Positions 33,503-41,411 of a stretch of DNA of 64,000 nucleotides are shown in pieces (position 1 is the first letter of the stretch; the number at the start of each line of letters is the position of its first letter). The stretch comes from Aved-18 sp964606665 (GTDB lineage: Bacteria; Cyanobacteriota; Vampirovibrionia; Obscuribacterales; Obscuribacteraceae): NCBI GenBank assembly GCA_964606665.1, contig CAZSHS010000005.1, positions 62,001 through 126,000 of the forward strand, read 5' to 3'. Position numbers and translations under genes: made by a program. A model generated the notes under the pieces. The model saw nothing but the letters and a program-made list of their open reading frames with translations. It had not been told where the DNA came from and did no database searches.

Positions 33503-33837
33503 AAAAATCAAAGACATCCGAAAAAGAACTTCTATATGAAATTGCATCAGACAATCTTTTCATGGACTTTGGATATCCTCCGGAAGAAGCGATTAATCTT
33601 AATGCGAGAGCAGACATAATGATTTTCATTCGAAAACACATACGTAACTTAAAGTGGAGTCAGCGCAAAGCGGCTGCTGAGTACGGAATACCTCAACCGC
33701 GAATTGCTGAAATCATGTCACTAAAAATCGAGAAATTTAGCGTCGATCAACTTCTTAAATACTTAAGCTGCATGGGCATGCAAGTCAAAATAAAAATTGA
33801 ACCTGCAACTTCTGTGAAACAAGTCTTTCGGGACTAA
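33499..33837 (+). CDS. higA: HigA-family XRE antitoxin
   Basis: 112 residues. Helix-turn-helix at about 50-75 (WSQRKAAAEYGIPQPRIAEIM), then FSVDQLLKYLSCMGMQVKIKI, typical of HigA antitoxins partnered with Gp49-type toxins. It neutralises HigB and represses the promoter at 33157-33186 (family knowledge). ATGA-type overlap with the toxin gene. Confidence 0.9.
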   Translation: MKKSKTSEKELLYEIASDNLFMDFGYPPEEAINLNARADIMIFIRKHIRNLKWSQRKAAAEYGIPQPRIAEIMSLKIEKFSVDQLLKYLSCMGMQVKIKIEPATSVKQVFRD

Positions 33838-33838
33838 C

Positions 33839-34270
33839 CTAGCTAAAGAATCCTTTGTCGTATTCCGCCCGCTTCTCCTCATCTGACAGCACGCGCTAGG
33901 CTTCGGTCAATAGTCTGAATTTAATCGGATCACCAAAATCTGGATTGTCCGGATTATGCATTGCAGCGAGAAAGCGGTACGCATATCGAATTATTTTTGC
34001 GTCTGCATTTTTATGAACTTGGAGTAGTTCGTAAAAAGAACCCGGATATTTTTCCTCATTACTATCGACAGACAATTCCCTATCATATTCGGCGCGTAAT
34101 TTTGAATCACTCAAGACTCGGTAAGCTTCAATGACTTCAGCGTATTTGGCGGCATCTCCGCTCTCGGAATTAGTGGGCTCGTAAAACGATTTTAAAACTC
34201 TATATGCAAAGTTGATTACTAAATTATCCGCTTTGCGCGAAACTCCCAGAACTTTATAATGATTCTTCAT
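33839..34270 (-). pseudogene. Tandem J-domain-like protein with premature amber stop
   Basis: Two DnaJ-like modules. The first (about 1-66) has HYKVLGVSRKAD, EAYRVLSDSKLRAEYD but FYEPTN instead of HPD. The second (about 77 on) has FYELLQVHKNAD and HNPDNPD. In the second module the frame stops at TAG (33898-33896) in LLTEA-stop-RVLSDEEKRAEYD, exactly where the first module has Tyr in EAYRVLSD. Without that codon it would run 18 residues more to the TAG at 33841-33839. A TAT/TAC to TAG change is the simplest reading. Without intact HPD motifs it would not act as a normal Hsp70 co-chaperone. Confidence 0.72.
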
Positions 34271-34301
34271 TTGTCGTTCAATGAAATTTTCGCTGCCTTC
34301 T

Positions 34302-35006
34302 TCATTTTAACGCAGACCCAGCCTCATTCGAGGCATACATCAGCTCAACAGTCTCAGCATTGTCCCAGTAAATTGGTGGAACAGGAATAAAAGTCTTCCT
34401 GCAAAGATCCAACACATATTCGTCGTATTTTGCGTCGCCAGACGATGTCTTCAATTCAAAAGCTGCTTTACCTTTTTCACTTACTTTCGAACTTATGATT
34501 GCAACCAGATTGGAAGATTTAAACTCGGGTGGAAGTGCTGTGGCACCCCATCGAACAGCGGTTGCAGTTTTTACAGTGTCAACATAGTTTGTGTCGCGAT
34601 ACTTGTTTGGTGCGTTTTCAGTTTTAACGCGCGAAGAAAATACAACACCAATTTTTGTATTAGGGTTCCACGTCTCTGGCGGCTTGCCGATTGACGTTTC
34701 TTTGCACACACTTAACGCAAACTCGTCGAATTCCTTATCGCCAGCCGATTCGTAAATAGAGCACTTCTTGTCTCCGTTCGCATCAACCTGCACACAAACT
34801 GTAGTGACCAGATGTCCCAGTGCAGCATGCTTGTGCGGGCGACCAAGCCAAGCTTTTTTATTTGCCCCGACAACATCATTAAAAAAGTTCTGACTCTTAG
34901 GCGATAAAACGCCCGGCATGTCTTGCTCTGCATGAACAGCGCTTGGAAAAACGCATAGATTAAGGACCAAAACGGAGGTTGCGAGCAATAATTTCTTGAA
35001 GTTCAT
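34302..35006 (-). CDS. Secreted protein with two TonB-C-like modules
   Basis: 234 residues. Signal peptide (FKKLLLATSVLVLNLCVF, cleavage near VHA-EQ). Two similar halves, each with a motif of the TonB C-terminal fold: SAGDKEFDEFALSVCKET with PPETWNP, and TSSGDAKYDEYVLDLCRKT with PPIYWDN. The paired Cys (CSIYE, SVCKE) may form a disulphide. There is no membrane anchor and no partner ExbB/D nearby, so this is not a classical TonB. AGGA lies 7 bases before the ATG. Confidence 0.68.
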   Translation of the reverse strand: MNFKKLLLATSVLVLNLCVFPSAVHAEQDMPGVLSPKSQNFFNDVVGANKKAWLGRPHKHAALGHLVTTVCVQVDANGDKKCSIYESAGDKEFDEFALSVCKETSIGKPPETWNPNTKIGVVFSSRVKTENAPNKYRDTNYVDTVKTATAVRWGATALPPEFKSSNLVAIISSKVSEKGKAAFELKTSSGDAKYDEYVLDLCRKTFIPVPPIYWDNAETVELMYASNEAGSALK

Positions 35007-35062
35007 TGAATATTCCTAGACTGTTAGGCAAACTGAAACAAGAAGCGGTAAAATTCCTTTAG

Positions 35063-36091
35063 ATGAGCAAGTATACCCATTTTTTAATGACCGATCGAGC
35101 CATAAAAGATGGTCATTTATCTAACGAAGGCAGCGCATTTGGACCTATGCGTTTTGGCGTAATGCCTGCCCCTGGAGATGTTACAGCCCTCTGGGGTCAA
35201 GACTTCAACTGCTCCTACAAAACTTGTCTCTCCGCACCCAGACGAGAATTAGGGGGATATGCCCGGCTTTTTCGTGAACTGTACGAAGAAACGAGCGAAA
35301 GCGGCAAAGAAGTCCTGTTTTTCATCCACGGCTACAAGCATACTTACGACCAATTAAAAAAAACGGTCGAAGTCCTGGAGCGCCAATATGTGTCGAAACC
35401 CAACTCGAACATTGGGCATATCGTCGCCTTTTCCTGGGCAACGTCGGCAAAAACGATTCATTATGACTCTGATTTTTTGGCGGCAGACACCGCTGGCAAA
35501 GACCTTTGCGCTTTTCTGCTTGAGCTGAAAGATTTTTTGCAAGAAGCATTCGAGAGCGAAGAAGATGCACAAGCTTTTGCAAGCAAACTAAATCTTGTCA
35601 CCATTTCGATGGGATGTAGAGTGCTCGAAAAAGCAGTCGAGTTTTATTTCAGCCAAGAAGAACCTTTGCCCTTCCAAGCATTTAACGAAGTAATTCTTGC
35701 AGCACCAGATCTAGATTTTACAGTGTTCGATGGCGAGATGATGCCGCGAATCGCAGAATTAGCTCGTCGCACGCACTGTCATTTCAATACTGTCGATTTT
35801 ATTTTGTATGTATCGCAATGGAAGAATCGAAAGCAACGCCTTGGACGCTCAGGTCCCCCGCGCAAAGATATTCACCCTTCAATCATTTTTGTTGATACCA
35901 CCAAAGTGGTGCCTTTTGCATCTTTTGAATTTGAGCTATCTTTCGAGATGAATTATCCAGTTACGCACAATTATTTCTTGCGACAACAAACAGTGATTGA
36001 AGATGCCAATTATATTTTCAGGCACGAAGAAGCGCACGTGATACCGGGTCGCGAGTTGTCGAGCAATCAGGTGTATAAACTTTTGAAGTAA
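35063..36091 (+). CDS. Alpha/beta hydrolase of DUF900 type
   Basis: 342 residues. Core: EVLFFIHGYKHTYD (oxyanion-hole HG), HIVAFSWATSAKTI, nucleophile-elbow region LVTISMGCRVLEKA (Ser in a SMG elbow) and VILAAPDLDFTVF with the acid. These features fit the DUF900/Slr1819-type esterase family. No signal peptide. The substrate is unknown. Convergent with the lipoprotein gene, 7 bases apart. Confidence 0.78.
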   Translation: MSKYTHFLMTDRAIKDGHLSNEGSAFGPMRFGVMPAPGDVTALWGQDFNCSYKTCLSAPRRELGGYARLFRELYEETSESGKEVLFFIHGYKHTYDQLKKTVEVLERQYVSKPNSNIGHIVAFSWATSAKTIHYDSDFLAADTAGKDLCAFLLELKDFLQEAFESEEDAQAFASKLNLVTISMGCRVLEKAVEFYFSQEEPLPFQAFNEVILAAPDLDFTVFDGEMMPRIAELARRTHCHFNTVDFILYVSQWKNRKQRLGRSGPPRKDIHPSIIFVDTTKVVPFASFEFELSFEMNYPVTHNYFLRQQTVIEDANYIFRHEEAHVIPGRELSSNQVYKLLK

Positions 36092-36098
36092 TTAAATT

Positions 36099-37190
36099 TT
36101 ACGATTTCCAATTTTCCAGTGCATTATTGAATTTATCAACATCGTAGTCATTTCGTCCAGTGGAACGAACTTCTTTAATTATCCGTTGCTGAAGCCTCTT
36201 GTCCAGTGGCTTATATCCTGAGGGAAATTTTTGCCTAAAATCGTAGGAAGAAAAATACCGACAGAGTCCAATCCATTGTGCCGTGGTAAGCCTCGATGAT
36301 TTAACCACCGACATAACCTGACTTGGCTCATACTCCATAAGAAGTTCTATTGGAAAGGATTGATAACGGCCTGCCCAATCAATTAAAAATTTTCCTTTCC
36401 ATTCCAACAGTACTGCTATTTGTTCAGCTTCGTGTGGAAATTCCTTGCTCAGAGCCAACTTCGCTAATTTTAACCGTTTCTCTTCTGGAATTTTTCCATA
36501 GTTCTCTGACATATCCTCTAAGTTCGGTTTAGCTTGCAATTGAGTGACAGTACCGAGAAACGAACTGAGTGATTTCGGCATATTCAAAATAAACTCATCA
36601 AAACTGTTTTTCTCTTTTTCGTATTCATAAATCGCGTAGTCCACCGATCTTTTTGCATTAATGGCAGGCTCCGTCACGCCGTGTCGAGCCAGCCATACAG
36701 CAAATGAAAATGGATTTTTGATACTCGCATCGCAGCGCCATTCCTTACACCTTAAGACTCCAACATTTGCTATGCCCCAATAACTTACTTGACCGTTTTT
36801 TTGAATCAACTCAAGTGTAGGTACCTGACTTTCAGATCCTAAACATCTGTTGTAATCTTGTTTTTTCAAATTCGCATCTTCATCAATACGAAGCGCCCTC
36901 GGCAAATTAGACCAGACTATAGGCTCAGAGGATTCAAAAATTGTGGCTTCTTTCTTGGTTCCTTTAATCTTGCCACCCCACTTTCCAACCAAATTTCCAT
37001 CCTTATCCATTCTCCAATCAATGATTCGAACTGTCTTCAAATTACCAAGAACGTCGTCAATCATTTTTTGCGATGGCGATGGAAGTTTCGATTCAATAGG
37101 AGCTTTTTTAGACGAAGAAATCTTGCTTGTACACGCAGTCAAAGCCAAGCAAATAGTTGAAAAAACTAAAATCCAAGCCCACGATCTCAT
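36099..37190 (-). CDS. Putative lipoprotein of unknown function
   Basis: 363 residues. The ATG at 37190 is chosen by GGAGG 8 bases upstream; a GTG three codons earlier would sit on the ribosome site itself. Signal sequence with lipobox LTAC (ICLALTACTS). The mature protein has no recognised domain; Cys appear in DYNRCLGSE and LRCKEWRCDAS, and the C-terminal half is helical and charged. The bestrophin gene ends 14 bases upstream, suggesting one transcript. Confidence 0.68.
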   Translation of the reverse strand: MRSWAWILVFSTICLALTACTSKISSSKKAPIESKLPSPSQKMIDDVLGNLKTVRIIDWRMDKDGNLVGKWGGKIKGTKKEATIFESSEPIVWSNLPRALRIDEDANLKKQDYNRCLGSESQVPTLELIQKNGQVSYWGIANVGVLRCKEWRCDASIKNPFSFAVWLARHGVTEPAINAKRSVDYAIYEYEKEKNSFDEFILNMPKSLSSFLGTVTQLQAKPNLEDMSENYGKIPEEKRLKLAKLALSKEFPHEAEQIAVLLEWKGKFLIDWAGRYQSFPIELLMEYEPSQVMSVVKSSRLTTAQWIGLCRYFSSYDFRQKFPSGYKPLDKRLQQRIIKEVRSTGRNDYDVDKFNNALENWKS

Positions 37191-37204
37191 ACGGAGCACC
37201 TCCG

Positions 37205-38200
37205 TTACATCAAAATATCTTCAATAGGTTTGATGCGCTCGGGAAGATTTGTCTCGCCAATCATTTCGAACAATTCAATTTCTATATTACGACAAATTGA
37301 AGTGAGAGGCACGTCGTTGACGCCGTTTTCAAACGGATCTTCGCTTGTATCGCCAACTTGTTCCATGGTCAGGAATATCCAAGAAATTAGAGTGCTGCAA
37401 GGAATAACCAGCCATGTAAGCTCGTGACTATTTTTTCCAAGCTCGTGAATTAAACTGAATGGCAATAGACAAACAAAAATCCAAACGAACACCGAACTAA
37501 AATGCGCATATTGCCTGGGAAAAGGAAAGTTTTTGATTCGCTCGGATGCGCCTTGCATGTCGACACAATTAATAAGCAATTTCTGCAATCGGTCACATTC
37601 AAATTCGGGAAGCGTTTCGCTTTCTTCAAGCGCTGTGATGTCACGGACTTGCAATCGCAAAATTTCGCTTGCCTGGTTACTTTTTCCTTTTATCGCCTCG
37701 CGATCTGCCTCGTTCAACAGGCGTTCTGTATAAAATTCGACCTTTTCGGTTTCTAAAGCAGGTCGTCCATTTTTCATCATCACCAGCTCAACTTCACGTG
37801 GAACCCAGCCAGGACTCCATCTGTTCGAAACGCTGCGCAGTTGAATGCGGAGGATATTGCACCAAGCCATTTGACGTTCTAGCAAAGCTCTAATGAGCTC
37901 TTTATCAATCATGCTAGTGGAAGAAACCAACATTCCAAACGAGCGACAATTATTAGTTATCGAACCCCAGATTTTACGCGCTTCCCAGAGACGCTCGTAA
38001 GAACTGTTGTTTTTGAAGCCGACATAAAAAGCCACTGCAGTACCGATAGTTCCAACCGGTAAAAATGGGATACCCACCCACTTCCAATCGAGCATTTCGT
38101 ACATAAAAAACACGATACTACTGAGCAGAACAAAAAAGACTAGGTGCTTTGCGCAAAACCATAAAATAACAGAAGTCGGTAAATTGCGGCGAATGTACAT
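37205..38200 (-). CDS. Bestrophin-family anion channel
   Basis: 331 residues. Family features: RRNLPTSVILWFCAKHL at the N-terminus, YVGFKNNSSYERLWEARKIWGSITN, two central hydrophobic segments (VFVWIFVCLLPFSLI, LTWLVIPCSTLISWIFL) and the conserved acidic SEDPFENGVNDVPL. Inner-membrane pentameric channel for chloride or related anions by homology. It lies 6 bases after the 85-residue protein gene and 14 bases before the lipoprotein gene, likely one operon. Confidence 0.9.
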   Translation of the reverse strand: MYIRRNLPTSVILWFCAKHLVFFVLLSSIVFFMYEMLDWKWVGIPFLPVGTIGTAVAFYVGFKNNSSYERLWEARKIWGSITNNCRSFGMLVSSTSMIDKELIRALLERQMAWCNILRIQLRSVSNRWSPGWVPREVELVMMKNGRPALETEKVEFYTERLLNEADREAIKGKSNQASEILRLQVRDITALEESETLPEFECDRLQKLLINCVDMQGASERIKNFPFPRQYAHFSSVFVWIFVCLLPFSLIHELGKNSHELTWLVIPCSTLISWIFLTMEQVGDTSEDPFENGVNDVPLTSICRNIEIELFEMIGETNLPERIKPIEDILM

Positions 38201-38206
38201 GTGGCT

Positions 38207-38464
38207 TTAGCTTTTCTGCGCTCCCATTGCCAGGAGTTTTTCGATAAGTGCACGCTCGACCGTTTCCAACTCTAATGACTTTTTCTCATCGTCTGCTTCG
38301 ATAGCAGCCCAACGCTCAATAACAACCTTTTCCAATCTCTTCAAGACATCAGCACTGTCGCCTTTCAACGTCTTTATCAAAATAAATTTGAGCACATCGT
38401 TGAAAAGCTTGTCTTTGTTGACTTGGAGCGTAAAATCGTCTGAATTTTCTTGGCTTTGGGACAT
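38207..38464 (-). CDS. 85-residue cytoplasmic protein of unknown function
   Basis: From the ATG at 38464: a polar, highly charged helical protein (DKLFNDVLKFILIKTLKG, LKRLEKVVIERWAAIEADDE, AVERALIEKLLAMG-like end). No domain recognised. First gene of a probable operon with the bestrophin and the lipoprotein, divergent from the secreted-protein operon at 38537. Confidence 0.6.
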   Translation of the reverse strand: MSQSQENSDDFTLQVNKDKLFNDVLKFILIKTLKGDSADVLKRLEKVVIERWAAIEADDEKKSLELETVERALIEKLLAMGAQKS

Positions 38465-38536
38465 GTAATGAACCTCGAAGAACTGCCCATAATAACATAC
38501 CTGTTGTATAATTTTCCTCTCTTGATTGAGGTCCAA

Positions 38537-39601
38537 ATGAAACGCACCATCCTATTGCTAATAGCGCTTAGCGCTGGTACGCCGCCTTGCTTTGCTCAAG
38601 TTGAACCTCGTCTTGCAGGCGACTGGCACGAATCAAGCCCTGCCGGACATTTTTCTATGAATATCTCGACTAATGGTCGTTATACACGCCATCACAATGG
38701 ACAAACAGATTCTGGCAAAATCACGGCTCATGACGGCAATTGGCAGCTTCATTCAGATTCAGGCAAAGTGGAAAGTGGTCGCTTTTCAATGCTTGGCGGC
38801 AATCTTAAATTTTCGGGCGGAAGCATGCCTTCTGTACTTTCAAAAGGTGGCGGATCGCACAGTCCAATGTATACACCGCCTGTGGTGCAAACACCAAATC
38901 ACATCCCCAGTTCTGTTCAACATTCGGTGCCGCCAACCCCATCAACAGCTTCGGTTCAGAACTTGCAAGCCGTATTTCAAAACAATCCTCCCGTTTCTGT
39001 TGATGTACAGCCTAGCATCCAACAAAACATTCCAGCTCAAATGCCTGCTGCACAACCACCATCTTTGAAGGCTACTATAAAGAACAAATTGATTCAAACC
39101 ATCAATTCAATTCCCACTTTTAATTCTAATCAGCAAGGACAGCCAATTCAATCGATACCAAACGTAAATTCAATACCAGGCGTATCATCAATTCCTGGCG
39201 CAAATCACATACCTAATATCCCAAATATTCCTAATATCCCCTATGTCCCAGCGCAAGTGCAACAACCTTTGAAGCAAGCTATTCAACAGATTCCGCAGTC
39301 TCAAACTTATCATTCAATGTATGGCAATCAAAACAGTCTGCCAGGTTATACAGCACAGCAAGACCTTCAATCTTCTTCCAGTGCCACCGCCACTACCACT
39401 TCACAAACTAGTCCCACAGCCAATCAGAACAATAATGCTGGTTACTCAAAACGCATTGTGACACCATACGATTTCGATAAATGGTCCGCTGTGCAACAAA
39501 TGCAACCACGAAGCGCGTCTGGGCTGCAACGCGTTCCTAAAGGTGGTTACATTCCAGTTATGAAAGACGGAAAGGCTCGCAGATATTTCCAAGGACGATG
39601 A
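38537..39601 (+). CDS. Secreted Pro/Gln/Asn-rich protein with IPN-type repeats
   Basis: 354 residues from the ATG at 38537, the start of a signal peptide (RTILLLIALSAGTPPCFA). The N-terminal third is beta-like with repeating Gly/Ser/His motifs (LAGDWHESS, GNWQLHSDSGKVESG). The middle is low complexity, with short degenerate repeats of the type S/N-IP-N/G (IPNVNS, IPGVSS, IPGANH, IPNIPNIPN) at about 215-245. The C-terminus is more ordered (RIVTPYDFDKWSAVQQM). TATAAT at 38507-38512 may be its -10 box and GAGG precedes the ATG. First of three overlapping genes. Confidence 0.7.
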   Translation: MKRTILLLIALSAGTPPCFAQVEPRLAGDWHESSPAGHFSMNISTNGRYTRHHNGQTDSGKITAHDGNWQLHSDSGKVESGRFSMLGGNLKFSGGSMPSVLSKGGGSHSPMYTPPVVQTPNHIPSSVQHSVPPTPSTASVQNLQAVFQNNPPVSVDVQPSIQQNIPAQMPAAQPPSLKATIKNKLIQTINSIPTFNSNQQGQPIQSIPNVNSIPGVSSIPGANHIPNIPNIPNIPYVPAQVQQPLKQAIQQIPQSQTYHSMYGNQNSLPGYTAQQDLQSSSSATATTTSQTSPTANQNNNAGYSKRIVTPYDFDKWSAVQQMQPRSASGLQRVPKGGYIPVMKDGKARRYFQGR

Positions 39602-40548
39602 CCCGACTCAAATCCAAACTAATTCTTATATCCTGCATGCTTGTATTGACAGGTAGCAGAAATAACGATCTTGGTATTTATCCATGCGGCTTGGGAGATC
39701 AAAAAAGCATTAACGAAATTTTGGAACGCTCACAAACAGCGCTAAAAACGAATCCAAACGATACAAATGCTTTATTTGAGCGCAGTTACGCATTATTCAT
39801 CAATGGGCAAATCAATGAGGGAATGACCCTTTGCGAAAGGCTTTTGACCCTGGAGAACACCTTTCGCAGTCGTGATTTGCATTACCGCATTTTGAAGCGA
39901 GTGGGCAAGTTTGACCAGTCCTTGGCGGATACTGAAATCATGATGCGCTCAGAAAAAGAAACGGCATTTCTTCTTACATGCCAATTCATGAAAGCGACAT
40001 TTTTATATAGATTAGGTCGAATTCAAGAAGCGCTTGCGCTGTGCGAAGACGTCTCAAAAGATTTGAGCGAAGATTCAGAAGTTTTCTTTTTGAAAGCGCT
40101 TTGCTACAACCGCTTGAATGAAAAGAAGAAAGAATTAGAGAGTCTCGAGAGCGCGATATCACTCGCTCCCACTAACTCCCAGTATCGTTTAAATCGTGCC
40201 ATATGTTTAAGTTCGTCCAACAAGGATAGAGCCATGCGTGATTTGAATTTATTTTGTGCATTAAATCCAAAGCACACACCTGAAAATAATATTCAACTCG
40301 AATATGCATTTTCATTCTCAAAAGCTGCCGCAATGTTTTTAGAAATGAAAGAATATGCGCGCGCACTTGAACTTTGCAAAATGGGCTTGGCTCAAGGCGA
40401 AGAAAAGTATGAACTATGGAAAACACAAGCGCAGGCCTTAATAAAAACTGGCAAAAAAAGAGAAGCACAAGATGTAATTCAAGAGGCTGAATCCTGGCTC
40501 ACAAAGCAAGATACTTTGCTTAAAGCGGCAAAGCAGGACAAGCGATGA
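39598..40548 (+). CDS. TPR protein with degenerate lipobox
   Basis: 316 residues. A signal-like N-terminus reads KLILISCMLVLTGSRNND: the position where a lipobox would have Cys (LTGC) is Ser, so it is probably not lipidated. TPR units follow (LKTNPNDTNALFERSYALF, RIQEALALCEDVSKDL, YARALELCKMGLAQG). It overlaps the upstream gene and the downstream lipoprotein gene by 4 bases each. Probably an exported scaffold in the same pathway as its neighbours. Confidence 0.75.
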   Translation: MTRLKSKLILISCMLVLTGSRNNDLGIYPCGLGDQKSINEILERSQTALKTNPNDTNALFERSYALFINGQINEGMTLCERLLTLENTFRSRDLHYRILKRVGKFDQSLADTEIMMRSEKETAFLLTCQFMKATFLYRLGRIQEALALCEDVSKDLSEDSEVFFLKALCYNRLNEKKKELESLESAISLAPTNSQYRLNRAICLSSSNKDRAMRDLNLFCALNPKHTPENNIQLEYAFSFSKAAAMFLEMKEYARALELCKMGLAQGEEKYELWKTQAQALIKTGKKREAQDVIQEAESWLTKQDTLLKAAKQDKR

Positions 40549-41411
40549 GTAAGAAATTTTCATTACTAATTGTCCTGTTCGCCAGCTTCTTAATGCTTTC
40601 AGCAAACGGCTGCGGTTTTATTTCTCAAAATTCAATTTTGGAAAATTCAGGCAATTTCAAAAGTCTTGAAGAACCCGAAAAAACTCTCACCGATCTCACA
40701 AATGCAAACAAGGTTTCCGAATCAAGCATGAATTTTGCTCAACGAGGGCATATTCTAATGACTTTGGGAAGGCTTGAAGAAGCTCGAAACGATTTAAAGA
40801 AAGCAGTGGAAATTGATTCTAAATTTCCCGTTCCTGCGGGAATTTATGATTACGTATGCTGTCTGGCGAGCTTGAAACATTATAAAGATGTTCTTGAATG
40901 TACAGTCAATGAAGATTCAAATGAGCCGGCCATTAACAATTATGTGACGGCAAGAACCTTGGCTCTGGCGAATTTCGGACAAAGCGAAAAGGCACTCCGA
41001 GCTGCTGTCCAGGCAACAGATCAAGCTTATGATCCCGATCCAAGACTCTATTATTTGCAGGCACAGCTTTTACACAAACTCGGTAAAGAAGAGGAAGCGA
41101 AGAGAATCTTAAATATTGCCACTCTGAGCTATCCGGAAACTATAGTTATGAAATCGGGCAAGCGTATGTCACCACTTACGACACCACTGTATGCCGACTG
41201 TATCGAGCAGTTTCTAAAATTGAACAATCCAAATCGAGCATTAGGAACTGTATCCTTAGCAAATGTGCTTGGCGAGCGTAGCTTGCGAATAACGGTTCTA
41301 GAGTCCATTGCTCGCGCTAAAATGGACAACCCGCAAAACATTCCAAAAGCGCAAAAACTAATAGAGACAGAAAAACAATTCTGGAAATCTCTTAAGTCTT
41401 CTATTCTTTAG
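40545..41411 (+). CDS. TPR lipoprotein
   Basis: 288 residues. Signal with lipobox ANGC (LMLSANGCGF), then TPR-like helices (LMTLGRLEEARNDLKKAVEID, ALANFGQSEKALRAAVQATD, LLHKLGKEEEAKRILNIA). Third of the coupled operon; the paralogous neighbour lacks the lipobox Cys. The 3' end overlaps the DUF2339 gene tail to tail by 11 bases. Confidence 0.78.
   Translation: MSKKFSLLIVLFASFLMLSANGCGFISQNSILENSGNFKSLEEPEKTLTDLTNANKVSESSMNFAQRGHILMTLGRLEEARNDLKKAVEIDSKFPVPAGIYDYVCCLASLKHYKDVLECTVNEDSNEPAINNYVTARTLALANFGQSEKALRAAVQATDQAYDPDPRLYYLQAQLLHKLGKEEEAKRILNIATLSYPETIVMKSGKRMSPLTTPLYADCIEQFLKLNNPNRALGTVSLANVLGERSLRITVLESIARAKMDNPQNIPKAQKLIETEKQFWKSLKSSIL

Noticed and set aside
33896..33898. UAG as a recoded sense codon
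   Set aside because: RF1 is encoded in the window and no other gene here contains an internal UAG, so a mutation or read error is simpler.
39150..39250. CRISPR or tandem DNA repeat at the IPN-coding stretch
   Set aside because: Units are short, degenerate and in frame with a protein; no spacer-repeat layout.
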